Origin: Magnetospirillum sp.
GTDB taxonomy: Bacteria > Pseudomonadota > Alphaproteobacteria > Rhodospirillales > Magnetospirillaceae
Assembly (NCBI GenBank): GCA_020217035.1
Contig: JAIWOG010000332.1
Location: forward strand, 1-10,000
Direction of reading: 5' to 3'
DNA: 10,000 nt
Shown: positions 1-7,685 of the stretch, piece by piece
How positions within the stretch are numbered: the first letter of the stretch is position 1
Layout: each line of letters starts with the position of its first letter
Program-made: the position numbers and the translations under genes
Notes under the pieces: generated by a model
Told to the model about the DNA's origin: nothing
The model's input: only the letters and a program-made list of their open reading frames with translations
Database searches by the model: none

Positions 1-876
1 GCCCGCGGCGCCAACCTGGCCCAGGCCCAGGCCCAGGCCCGCGAGGCGGTGGCCGGGCTGTCGGGCAGCGGCGACCCGGCGGTCAGCCTGTCCGAAGCCC
101 TGGCCTCGGGCAAGGTGGCGGCCTTGACCGCCGGCATGTCGTCTTCCGCCGCCGCCGCCTTCGAGAAGACCCTAAGCGGCGCCTTGGCCCGTGGCGCCAG
201 CGTCGCCGAATCCCTGGCCCAGGCGCGTGGCGCGGCGGCCCAGGCCGATGGCATGGACGGTGCCGCCCGCAACAATCCCTTGGGTGAACTGGCCACGGGG
301 GGCAAGCGTACCGGTACCGAAGGGGCTGCCTATGACCGGGCGCTGAGCGCCGCCCTGGCTGCCGGACTGCCGCTGGATCAGGCCCAGGCCCGCGCCCGCG
401 ACGCCGCCCGCGCCATGGCCGCCGCCACCGGCAAGCTGACCGAGGCCGACGCCTTGGCTTCTGGCAAGCGCCTGGACGAGGTGTTGGGGGCACGGGCCAA
501 GGACCCGGTGTTCATGGCCGCCTTCAACCGGGCGCTGGCTGCCGGCAAGGATGTGCGGCTGGCCCTGGCCGAAGCCGACAAGGCGGCCCGCGACGCCAAG
601 GTGAGCGAAAGCAACGCCGCCGACCGCCTGCCCGAGGCGCTGGCCACCGGCAAGCAGGTGGACCCGGCCAAGACCCCGCATTCCGGTGAATTGCAAGGCC
701 AGGCCAAAGCCTTGTTCGACCGTGTGCTGGGCCGTACATTGCAAGGCGGCGCCAGTCTGGCCGATTCCATCAAGCGGGCCAACGCCGCCGTAGCCGAATT
801 CCAAGCCGCCGAGGCCGCCGCCACCAGCGTCCCGTCCCCCCAATTCACGCCGCCACGTGCGCAAGCGAGCCGCTAG
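1..876 (+). CDS. Ala-rich tandem-repeat protein, C-terminal part (5' truncated by window)
   Basis: The frame is open from base 1 with no stop and no convincing start, so this is the 3' end of a longer gene; the GTG at 49 is merely internal. About 291 residues are visible, ending at TAG 874-876. The sequence is dominated by Ala, Gly, Leu, Asp and Arg and contains no Cys or Trp. It is built from four degenerate copies of a roughly 55-64-residue unit, listed separately. Each copy has an ALASGK-like motif, then a Phe/Tyr-anchored helix and an Ala-rich, probably amphipathic helix. The last ~25 residues are non-repetitive and rich in Pro, Ser and Gln. No RTX nonapeptides (GGxGxD) are visible. I do not recognise a named family. 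It lies 1 bp upstream of a TolC-type gene at the head of an export-like operon, so I infer that it may be a secreted or surface protein handled by that system; any signal sequence or adhesin domain would lie outside the window. Confidence 0.75.
   Translation, partial: ARGANLAQAQAQAREAVAGLSGSGDPAVSLSEALASGKVAALTAGMSSSAAAAFEKTLSGALARGASVAESLAQARGAAAQADGMDGAARNNPLGELATGGKRTGTEGAAYDRALSAALAAGLPLDQAQARARDAARAMAAATGKLTEADALASGKRLDEVLGARAKDPVFMAAFNRALAAGKDVRLALAEADKAARDAKVSESNAADRLPEALATGKQVDPAKTPHSGELQGQAKALFDRVLGRTLQGGASLADSIKRANAAVAEFQAAEAAATSVPSPQFTPPRAQASR
97..780 (+). repeat. Four degenerate ~55-64-residue protein repeats (coding)
   Basis: Two anchors recur in step. The ALASGK-like motif is at 97-114 (ALASGK), 286-303 (ELATGG), 451-468 (ALASGK) and 637-654 (ALATGK). 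An aromatic residue opening a helix of the type F-x-R-x-L-x-x-A-L-A-x-G is at codons starting 160 (F), 331 (Y), 523 (F) and 715 (F). Aromatic spacings are 57, 64 and 64 residues. An incomplete copy (RGANLAQAQAQAREA) precedes them at the left edge, so the array continues upstream. The repeat is clear at protein level but degenerate in DNA, which suggests old duplication and divergence. Confidence 0.75.
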
Positions 877-877
877 A

Positions 878-2383
878 ATGTCCCTTGACCGTATCCTGCC
901 GCGTCTGATCGTTCCGATCCTGCTGGCCCTGACCGTCCAAGGCTGCGCAGTGACGCCGGAACCTCTGACCGAACAGGACATGAAGAAAGCGGCGACCGCC
1001 GACAAGGCGGTGATGTTCGCCCCCCAGGCGCCGCCGCTGACCGGCCCCCTGACCCTGCCCGACGCCATCGCGCGCGCCCTTCTGCACAACCTGGAACGGC
1101 GCAGCAAGTTGATGGACGAAGCCCTGGCCCTGGGCCAGACCAAGCTGGATCGCTGGGAATTGCTGCCCAAGCTGGTGGGCAACATGGGATATGCCGGGCG
1201 CGACAATCCCAACGCCACCAAGTCGCGCGACCTTTATACCCAGACCACCAGCACGTCCAACCCCACCTATTCCACTGACCGCGATTCCTTGACCTACGAC
1301 CTGGGGATGACCTGGAACGTGCTGGATTTCGGCGTCGGCTGGATCAACGCCCAGCAGAACGCCGACCGCTCGTTGATCGCCGCCGAACGGCGACGCAAGG
1401 CGGTCAACACCCTGGTGCATGACGTGCGCTACGCCTATTGGCGGGCGGTGGCGGCACAAAGCCTGGAGGCCGAAGTGGCGACGGCGGTGGCCGAAGCGGA
1501 AAAGGCCCTGGAAGACGCCCAGAAGGTTGAAAAGGCCGGCCTGCGCAATCCCACCGAGATTCTGCGCTATCAAAAGGGCTTGCTGGAAACCCTGCGCCAG
1601 TTGGAAGCCGTTTCCCAGGAATTGTCGGTGGCCCGCATCGAACTGGCGGCCCTGGTCAACCTGGCTCCCGACAGCGACATCCAACTGGCGGCGCCCGAGG
1701 CCGACGAGTTGCGCCCCACCGATTTGGGCCTGACCCCCGAGCAGATGGAGGAACTGGCCTTCGTCAATAATCCTGATTTGCGCGAACAGGTCTATCTGTC
1801 GCGAATCGCCGCCGACGAGACCCGCAAGGCGCTGTTGAAGCTGCTGCCCGGCATCAACCTCAGCTTCACCCATCGCTGGGACAGCAATTCCTTCCTGATC
1901 GACAACCACTGGAACGAAGCCGGCGCCCGTCTGACCTGGAACCTGATGAACCTGGTCTCCGCCCCCGACCAGATCGACCAGGCCGACGCCGGGCTGGCCG
2001 CCGCCGACGCCCGCCGCGTCGCCTTGCGCATGGCGGTGCTGGCCCAGGTCCACATCGCCTATCGCCAGTTCCACAACGCCCGGCGCCAATATCTGCGGGC
2101 CGAGACGCTGGACGGCGTCGAACACCGGCTGATCGCCCAGACCAAGGCGAAAAGCGCCAGCCAGACCATCAGCGCCCTGGATGCCATCGCCAGCCAGGCC
2201 GCCGCCATCGCCGCCCGCCTGCGCCGTTTCCAAAGCTATGCCCAGATGGAATCGGCCTTCGGCAAGGTTCAGGCCACGCTGGGCCGCGACCTGCTGCCGG
2301 AAAGCGTCGAGAACACCGATTTCGCCGCCGTCTCGGCGCTGGTGGCCGAACGCATGGCGGCATGGGGCCAGTCCAAGCCATGA
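878..2383 (+). CDS. TolC-family outer membrane efflux/secretion protein
   Basis: This 501-residue protein is of usual length for the TolC/OEP family, the trimeric outer-membrane channel-tunnel that docks onto periplasmic adaptors. The ATG at 878 gives a hydrophobic signal sequence (residues 6-20) ending in VQGC; Cys23 would be lipidated if this atypical lipobox (Gln at -2) is used. An in-frame GTG at 857 would only prepend seven residues overlapping the previous gene. Two OEP repeats are visible. The first starts near TLPDAIARALLHN (residues 59-71), with a beta stretch of the TWNVLDFGVGW type at 145-155 and a long Ala/Glu/Lys helical segment after it. The second starts around EQMEELAFVNNPDLRE, followed by the beta stretch GARLTWNLMNL and another Ala-rich helical region. 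The gene starts 1 bp after the repeat-protein stop, and its TGA overlaps the ATG of the adaptor gene (ATGA), consistent with one export operon. There is no strong Shine-Dalgarno sequence. Confidence 0.93.
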   Translation: MSLDRILPRLIVPILLALTVQGCAVTPEPLTEQDMKKAATADKAVMFAPQAPPLTGPLTLPDAIARALLHNLERRSKLMDEALALGQTKLDRWELLPKLVGNMGYAGRDNPNATKSRDLYTQTTSTSNPTYSTDRDSLTYDLGMTWNVLDFGVGWINAQQNADRSLIAAERRRKAVNTLVHDVRYAYWRAVAAQSLEAEVATAVAEAEKALEDAQKVEKAGLRNPTEILRYQKGLLETLRQLEAVSQELSVARIELAALVNLAPDSDIQLAAPEADELRPTDLGLTPEQMEELAFVNNPDLREQVYLSRIAADETRKALLKLLPGINLSFTHRWDSNSFLIDNHWNEAGARLTWNLMNLVSAPDQIDQADAGLAAADARRVALRMAVLAQVHIAYRQFHNARRQYLRAETLDGVEHRLIAQTKAKSASQTISALDAIASQAAAIAARLRRFQSYAQMESAFGKVQATLGRDLLPESVENTDFAAVSALVAERMAAWGQSKP

Positions 2384-3126
2384 AGCGCACGGTCGCCCTG
2401 GCCCTGCTGCTGGTCCTGCCGGCCGGCGCCTGGACCCCCACCTGGGCCGAAGACCGCCCTGCCGACATCCGCGCCCAATTGTCACCCCGCCGCCAAACCG
2501 TCCTGGCCGCCGAATTGGGCGCCAAGGTCGACCGTCTGAGCGTGCGCGAGGGCGACCGCTTCAAGTCGGGCCAGATGCTGGTGCAGTTGGATTGCCAGAT
2601 CCAACGGGCGCAGATGGAGGAAGCCCGCGCCGCCTTGGCCGCCGCCGAGAAGTTGGCCAGCGTCAACGCCCAGTTGCGCGACCTGAACGCGGCTGGCCAA
2701 ATCGAGGTGGAAAACGCCCGTGCCGAAGCATTGAAGGCGCGGGCCAAGGCCAATGCCGGCCAGGCGGTGCTGTCCAAATGCGCCATCAACGCCCCTTTCC
2801 CCGGCCGGGTGGTCGAGGTCAAGGTCAACGAACAGCAATTCGTCCAACCCGGCCAGCCCATCTTGGACATCTTGGACGATTCGGTCTTGGAGGTGGACTT
2901 CCTGGCACCGTCGCGTTGGCTGGCGTGGCTGAAGCCCGGCCGGCCGCTGGAACTGGCGGTGGACGAGACCGGCAAGACCTATCCGGCCCGCGTGGCCCGC
3001 CTGGGCGCCCGCGTCGATCCCCTCAGTCAATCCATCAAGGTGACCGCCGAGATCGTCGGCGGCTTCCCGGAATTGCTGGCCGGAATGAGCGGGCGGGTGC
3101 TGATCGCCCCGCCGAGCAACCCATGA
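2380..3126 (+). CDS. Periplasmic adaptor (membrane fusion) protein, RND/HlyD-like
   Basis: This 248-residue adaptor is predicted to bridge an inner-membrane partner and the TolC-type channel. The ATG at 2380 overlaps the preceding stop as ATGA and gives a textbook signal peptide (KR, hydrophobic 5-18, probable cleavage after TWA at residue 23). The ATG at 2362 would only add six residues before it. Domains in order: first lipoyl half-motif (about 39-71, ending VQLD), an alpha-hairpin (about 73-133), second lipoyl half-motif (135-166, INAPFPGRVVEV), and a beta-barrel (169-245) with the GMSGRVLI ending common in this family. It is short for the family, with little membrane-proximal domain. Cys72 and Cys134 sit at the two ends of the hairpin and could form a disulfide. 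It lies between the TolC gene and a second HlyD-type gene (ATGA overlap, 3123-3126). There is no RND pump gene next to it in the window. Confidence 0.9.
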   Translation: MKRTVALALLLVLPAGAWTPTWAEDRPADIRAQLSPRRQTVLAAELGAKVDRLSVREGDRFKSGQMLVQLDCQIQRAQMEEARAALAAAEKLASVNAQLRDLNAAGQIEVENARAEALKARAKANAGQAVLSKCAINAPFPGRVVEVKVNEQQFVQPGQPILDILDDSVLEVDFLAPSRWLAWLKPGRPLELAVDETGKTYPARVARLGARVDPLSQSIKVTAEIVGGFPELLAGMSGRVLIAPPSNP

Positions 3127-4442
3127 ACGCGGCCGAGCGCACCATCGAGTTGCTGGACCTGCAACGCCGTGTGCGCGAGGCCGACAGCCTGGACTCCCTG
3201 GCGATGCTGGTCGCCAACCAGCCGGCCCTGCTGGCGCCTTGCCGCCAGGCAATGCTGTGGATCGACGGGCTGGGACTGATGGCGGCTTCCGGCCTGTCGG
3301 CGGTGGACCGCGCCAGCCCCTTCGGCTTGTGGGCCGATGGCGCCTGCCGGGCCCTGTTCGTCAGCCAGCCGACCGCCGCGCCGGTGACGGCGCAGTCCCT
3401 GCCCGCCAGCTTGGCCGATCAGTGGAACGAATGGCTGCCGTCGCGGGGCCTGTGGCTACCGATGAACGCCCCCGACGGCGCACCCTTGGGCGGCATCCTG
3501 GTCGCCCGCGACCACGATTGGGACGCGGTGGACCAGGGCTTCCTGGCCGAATTGGCGCATGCCCAGGCCCATGCCCTGGCCTGGTTCGTCCGCCCCCGGC
3601 TGCGTTGGCGCCATCTGCCCGCCCGCCTGTGGGCGCCGGGCCGCCGCCGATGGGTGCTGCTGGCGGCGCTGGCCGCGCTGGGGGTGCCGGTCCCGTTGAC
3701 CGTGCTGGCCCCGGCCGAGATCGTCGCCATCCAGCCGGCGGTGATCCGCGCCCCGCTGGACGGCGTGGTCGAGACCGTGCATGTGCGGCCGAACCAAAAG
3801 GTGGGCGCCGACCAAGTCCTGTTCACCCTGAACGATCGCGCCCTGCGCGGCAAACTCGAGGTGACGGAAAAAACCCGTGCCACCGCCGAAGCGGAATACC
3901 GGCTGGCGGCGCAGCAGGCGGTCTACGATTCCAGCGCCAAGGGCCGTCTGTCGGTGCTGGCCGCCCGTTTGGCCGAACGCGAGGCCGAATTGGTTCATGT
4001 GCGCAATATGCTGGATCGCAGCCAGGTCCGCGCCCCGGCCGCTGGCCTGGTGGTGATGGACGCCCCCGAGGATTGGGTCGGCCGCCCGGTGACCCAGGGC
4101 GAGCGGGTGATGGCGGTGACCGATGGCGCCCAGGTCGAGGTCGAGGCGTGGCTTGGCATGAGCGACGCGGTGGAACTGGAACCGGGAATGGCGGTGCGGG
4201 TGTTCCTGCATGCCGATCCCTTGAGCCCGGTTTCCGCCCGCCTGCGCTTTGCCGGTTACGAAGGCCAGCCGCGCCCCGAGGGTGGCTATGCCTATCGCCT
4301 GCGGGCCGAACTGGAACCGGGACAAGACGCCCCGCGTCTGGGCCGCAAGGGCACCGCGCGGGTCACCGCCGGTCATGTGCCGCTGGTCTATTGGCTGCTG
4401 CGCCGGCCGCTGGCCGCCATCCGCCATTTCACCGGGCTCTAG
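3123..4442 (+). CDS. Membrane-anchored HlyD-type adaptor with N-terminal GAF-like domain
   Basis: The protein has 439 residues. The start at ATG 3123 overlaps the previous stop (ATGA), with no separate Shine-Dalgarno sequence, implying translational coupling. Residues ~1-160 have no signal peptide and read as a small alpha/beta cytoplasmic domain resembling GAF: helices 5-35, then strands such as QAMLWID (42-48) and GGILVARD (123-130), and a final helix 137-155. The GAF call is tentative. A basic stretch (RPRLRWR, GRRRW) precedes one transmembrane segment at ~177-197. The periplasmic part has the first lipoyl half (about 202-236, IRAPLDGVVETVHVRPNQKVG), an alpha-hairpin (~240-300), the second lipoyl half (VRAPAAGLVVMDA, 302-314) and a beta-barrel domain (337-415). 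This is HlyD topology with an extra regulatory-looking domain. The next gene starts 3 bp downstream. It probably forms a complex with the TolC protein and the M50-HlyD fusion, perhaps sensing a cytoplasmic signal (inference). Confidence 0.85.
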   Translation: MNAAERTIELLDLQRRVREADSLDSLAMLVANQPALLAPCRQAMLWIDGLGLMAASGLSAVDRASPFGLWADGACRALFVSQPTAAPVTAQSLPASLADQWNEWLPSRGLWLPMNAPDGAPLGGILVARDHDWDAVDQGFLAELAHAQAHALAWFVRPRLRWRHLPARLWAPGRRRWVLLAALAALGVPVPLTVLAPAEIVAIQPAVIRAPLDGVVETVHVRPNQKVGADQVLFTLNDRALRGKLEVTEKTRATAEAEYRLAAQQAVYDSSAKGRLSVLAARLAEREAELVHVRNMLDRSQVRAPAAGLVVMDAPEDWVGRPVTQGERVMAVTDGAQVEVEAWLGMSDAVELEPGMAVRVFLHADPLSPVSARLRFAGYEGQPRPEGGYAYRLRAELEPGQDAPRLGRKGTARVTAGHVPLVYWLLRRPLAAIRHFTGL

Positions 4443-4445
4443 ACC

Positions 4446-6521
4446 ATGCTGCCGCCGTTGCGGTCCGAGTTGCAGTTGCTGCCGGGGGGCGACCACTGGA
4501 CCCTGTTCGACCCGGTTCGCAACCGCAGCTTCCGCTTGGGTCGGCTGGTGGTGGAAATCCTGAGCCGCTGGAATGCGGGCGAGGCTGACGAAGTCGCCGC
4601 CCGCACCCGCTCCGAGACCGGCTTGACGGTGGACGAAGACGACGTCAACCAGGCATTGATCTTCCTTGCTGAACAGGAATTGCTGGTGCCCGGCCGCCCC
4701 GACCAGATCACGGCCCTGGCCCGGCGTGCCGCCAGCCGCCGTTCCAGCCTGGTCAACCGTTTCCTGCACGCCTATCTGTTCGTGCGCTTGCCATTGGTGC
4801 GCCCCGACCGTTTCCTGGACGCCACCTTGCCTTATGTCCGCCCCTTGGGTAGCCGGGCTTTTCTGTGGATGACGCTGACCGCCCTGGCCCTGGGGCTGGT
4901 TTTGGCGGGGCGGCAATGGGATTCCTTCCACGCCGCCATCCAGGCCAACGCCAGCCTTGAAGGGGTGCTGCTGTCGGGCCTGGCGCTGGCCTTGGTCAAG
5001 GTGGCTCACGAGTTGGGCCACGCCTATGTGGCCAAGGCCAAGGGCTGCCGCGTCCCCACCATGGGCGTGGCGCTGATGGTGTTGTGGCCGGTGCTTTACA
5101 CCGACACCAACGAAAGCTGGCGCCTGGGCTCGCGTCGCGACCGGCTGGCGGTGGCCGGGGCCGGCATCCTGACCGAACTGGCCGCCGCTGCCTGGGCCAC
5201 CCTTTTGTGGGCGTTGCTGCCGGACGGCGGCCTTCGCGACGCGGTGTTCCTGGTCGCCGCCATCACCTGGGTTTCGTCTCTGCTGGTCAATCTGTCGCCG
5301 TTCATGCGTTTTGACGGCTATTTCCTGCTGATGGACGTGCTGGACTTCCCCAACCTGCATGCGCGGTCCTTCGCCCTGGCTCGCTGGGCGCTGCGCGAGA
5401 CGCTGTTCGACCTGGGGCTGCCCCCGCCCGAGGACGTGCCGCCCGCCCGGCGGCGCGGCCTGGTGCTGTTCGCCTTCGCGGTGTGGATATACCGCCTGGT
5501 GCTGTTCCTGGGCATCGCCGCCCTGGTCTATGGTTTTTTCATCAAGGTTGTCGGGCTGTTCCTGTTCGCCGTCGAGATCGGCTGGTTCGTGCTGCGGCCT
5601 TTGCGCGACGAAATGCGCCAATGGTGGAGATTGCGGGCCGCCATCGGCAAGCGGGCGCGGTGGCGGCTGGGCCTGCTGGCCGGCCTGGCGCTGCTGCTGC
5701 CCTTCGCCCCCTGGGATGGCAGCGTCTCGGCGCCGGCTTTGTTGAAGGCGTCGCGCCATGCCGTGCTTTACACCGCCACCGGCGGACAAGTGACGCTATT
5801 GAACGCAAGCGAAGGATTGTCGGTCGCCCAAGACCAGGAACTCTTGTTGCTGGACAATGCCGATCTGCGCCATCAATTGGAACAGGCCGAGCGCCGGGTG
5901 CGCCTGCTGGACCAGGAACTGGCCCTGCAATCCCTGGATGTCGGCGACCACGCCCGAGGCCAGGCGGTGCGGGAACAAGCCGAGGCGGCCCTGGCCGAAG
6001 CGGCCGGCCTGCGCCGCGAAATCGAAGCGGCAAGCCTGAAATCCCCCTTCGCCGGCAGCGTCGTGGACATGATGCCCGACCTTGCCCCCGGCCAATGGCT
6101 GGCCGCCAACCAGAAGGTTCTGGCGATCCGCGCCGACGGCCCCCCGGTCATCGACGCCTATGTTGCCGAACGCGACGCCGCCCGCGTGCATGTGGGTGGG
6201 GTGGCCCGCTTCGTTCCCGCCAGTCCTGAATCGGCCGCCATCCCCTGTCGGGTGGTGGAAATGGATTCCGACACGGTCCGCCGCCTGGCCGACCCGGCCC
6301 TGGCGGTGCCCGCTGGCGGCGAAATCCCCGTCCGCGCCGCCGCCAAGGCCGGCCCGGTGCCCGAAGCCGCGCTTTACCGGCTGCGCTGCGTCGCCGACCA
6401 GCCGCAGCCGGTGACGGCCGAACGGCGCGGCCGCCTGGTGATCGACGCCGAGCACCAAAGCCCGGCCGCCGCCATCCTGCGCTGGGTGGCGGCGGTCCTG
6501 GTGCGCGAAAGCGGCATGTAG
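4446..6521 (+). CDS. PqqD-like / M50 zinc metalloprotease / HlyD-like fusion protein
   Basis: This 691-residue polytopic inner-membrane protein has three parts. Residues ~1-85 resemble a PqqD-like winged-helix peptide-binding domain (strand LFDPVRNRSFRLG at 20-32, then helices to AEQELLV). Residues ~135-420 are a multi-pass M50/site-2-protease core. The zinc motif HELGH is at 188-192, in a hydrophobic helix beginning near 173, and the second motif N282-L-S-P-F-M-R-F-D290-G291 supplies the third zinc ligand, so the active site looks intact. The C-terminal third (about 430-690) is HlyD-like: a first lipoyl half near 433-466, a coiled hairpin (467-528), the second half (LKSPFAGSVVDM, 531-542) and a beta-barrel. 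Such M50-lipoyl fusions are known as putative peptide zinc metalloproteases in export gene clusters, but their function is poorly defined. It is last in the plus-strand operon, 3 bp after the GAF-HlyD gene, and is the only multi-pass membrane component seen here. Confidence 0.9.
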   Translation: MLPPLRSELQLLPGGDHWTLFDPVRNRSFRLGRLVVEILSRWNAGEADEVAARTRSETGLTVDEDDVNQALIFLAEQELLVPGRPDQITALARRAASRRSSLVNRFLHAYLFVRLPLVRPDRFLDATLPYVRPLGSRAFLWMTLTALALGLVLAGRQWDSFHAAIQANASLEGVLLSGLALALVKVAHELGHAYVAKAKGCRVPTMGVALMVLWPVLYTDTNESWRLGSRRDRLAVAGAGILTELAAAAWATLLWALLPDGGLRDAVFLVAAITWVSSLLVNLSPFMRFDGYFLLMDVLDFPNLHARSFALARWALRETLFDLGLPPPEDVPPARRRGLVLFAFAVWIYRLVLFLGIAALVYGFFIKVVGLFLFAVEIGWFVLRPLRDEMRQWWRLRAAIGKRARWRLGLLAGLALLLPFAPWDGSVSAPALLKASRHAVLYTATGGQVTLLNASEGLSVAQDQELLLLDNADLRHQLEQAERRVRLLDQELALQSLDVGDHARGQAVREQAEAALAEAAGLRREIEAASLKSPFAGSVVDMMPDLAPGQWLAANQKVLAIRADGPPVIDAYVAERDAARVHVGGVARFVPASPESAAIPCRVVEMDSDTVRRLADPALAVPAGGEIPVRAAAKAGPVPEAALYRLRCVADQPQPVTAERRGRLVIDAEHQSPAAAILRWVAAVLVRESGM

Positions 6522-6524
6522 GGG

Positions 6525-7685
6525 CTATGCCTCCGCTGTCATGTGGCCGGCGAAGTCAGCCTCGACCACCGCCACCTGATCCGACTGCATGCCGTTGTAA
6601 CGGGCCGCCATCTCGCGGCCATAGGCCCCCAGCAGATTGAATTCGACATAATCGCCGGCCTGGACGTCATCGGGTAGATGCAGGGCATAGGGCAGCTTGT
6701 CGTTGCCGTCGCAAGTAGGGCCATAGGCGGTGAAGTCACGCACCGCGCCTTGGCGCAACTGGCCGTCGTCCCGCAGCACCCGATAGGGCAGGCTGAGATC
6801 GTCCTTGCCCCAATAGACCTCGGTCAGACCGCCGAAGATGCCGTCATTCAGATAGATGGAATCGGGCTTTTTCAGGATCACCCGGGTCAACACCGAACCA
6901 CCCTCGGCAGCCAAACCGCGCCCCGGCTCGCACAAGAGACGGATGCCGCGCGGTTCCGCCCATTGGCGGCGGGCTTCGTCGATGACCGCGAAGAAGGTGG
7001 CCAGGGGCGGCGCCTGGGTGCCCCGGTAATAGGCCGGGAAGCCACCGCCGATATCCATCGTCGACACCGCGACGCCGGCCAGGTCCAGGCTTTCGCAGGC
7101 CAAGCGGATCCCCAGGCGGAAAGCTTCCGGGTCCAGGCATTGCGAGCCGACATGGAAGGTAACGCCTGGCCGCAATCCCAGTTGCTCGGCACGGCGAAGC
7201 ACGGCGGCAAAGGATTCCGGGGCGGCGCCGAACTTGGTGGACAGGTCGTAGACGGCGCCGGTTCCTTTGGGGATGGCCAGCCGGACCATGGGCACCACGT
7301 CGTCGCCGCCGTGTTCGGCGACCTTTTCCAGTTCCTCGACGCAATCCACCGCGTAATGGCGGATGCCGGCACGCCGCGCCAGTTGGATCTGAGACGGGCT
7401 TTTGGCAGGGTGGTGATAATACATTACGCCGTCGGGCACCGCTTCCTGGACACGGGCTATTTCCATGGGCGAGGCGACGTCGAAATGGCGGATGCCTTCG
7501 GCGGCCAAAGCCCGCAGCACCAACGGGTGGGCGTTGCATTTGACCGCGTACAGCACGTCGCCGGGAAAGCCGGCGGTGAAGGACCGCGCCATGGCCGCCA
7601 GCCGATGCGGGCGCAGGACGTGGAGGGGCATGTCGGGAGCGGTCTGTCCGACCAACTCCGCGACCGTCTTGAACCGGCCGATCAC
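6525..7685 (-). CDS. Fold-type III PLP-dependent ornithine/lysine-type decarboxylase
   Basis: Predicted to decarboxylate a basic amino acid, most likely ornithine and/or lysine, to a diamine (putrescine/cadaverine) in the cytoplasm, feeding polyamine synthesis. The GTG at 7685-7683 overlaps the stop of the upstream SET gene (GTGA) and gives 386 residues, normal for the short bacterial group IV enzymes. Motifs in order: YAVKCN at 46-51 with Lys49 as the PLP Schiff-base lysine, HVGSQ at 178-182, DIGGGFP at 211-217, CEPGR at 252-256 for phosphate binding, and GPTCD at 322-326 with Cys325 and Asp326 matching the catalytic Cys and substrate-contacting Asp of ODC. Tyr355 in GAYG is the conserved tyrosine after it. 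The open frame extends upstream to 7943, but that part lies antisense-free within the SET gene and has no family similarity. Ornithine versus lysine specificity cannot be told from motifs. It converges on the M50 gene with a 3-bp gap. Confidence 0.9.
   Translation of the reverse strand: MIGRFKTVAELVGQTAPDMPLHVLRPHRLAAMARSFTAGFPGDVLYAVKCNAHPLVLRALAAEGIRHFDVASPMEIARVQEAVPDGVMYYHHPAKSPSQIQLARRAGIRHYAVDCVEELEKVAEHGGDDVVPMVRLAIPKGTGAVYDLSTKFGAAPESFAAVLRRAEQLGLRPGVTFHVGSQCLDPEAFRLGIRLACESLDLAGVAVSTMDIGGGFPAYYRGTQAPPLATFFAVIDEARRQWAEPRGIRLLCEPGRGLAAEGGSVLTRVILKKPDSIYLNDGIFGGLTEVYWGKDDLSLPYRVLRDDGQLRQGAVRDFTAYGPTCDGNDKLPYALHLPDDVQAGDYVEFNLLGAYGREMAARYNGMQSDQVAVVEADFAGHMTAEA

Noticed and set aside
845..2485. 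Long minus-strand open frame (546 codons) opposite the TolC gene
   Set aside because: Its translation is Gly/Gln/His-rich with no domain pattern, and the plus strand carries a clear TolC-family protein. Long antisense frames are expected at this GC content.
2181..3122. In-frame upstream extension of the GAF-HlyD gene
   Set aside because: The extension overlaps two well-supported genes and reads as Pro/Arg-rich nonsense. The ATGA-coupled ATG at 3123 is the natural start.
3456..5789. 777-codon minus-strand open frame opposite the GAF-HlyD and M50 genes
   Set aside because: It spans two real genes and their junction and has Gln/Gly/His-biased low-complexity translation. It is a codon-bias shadow.
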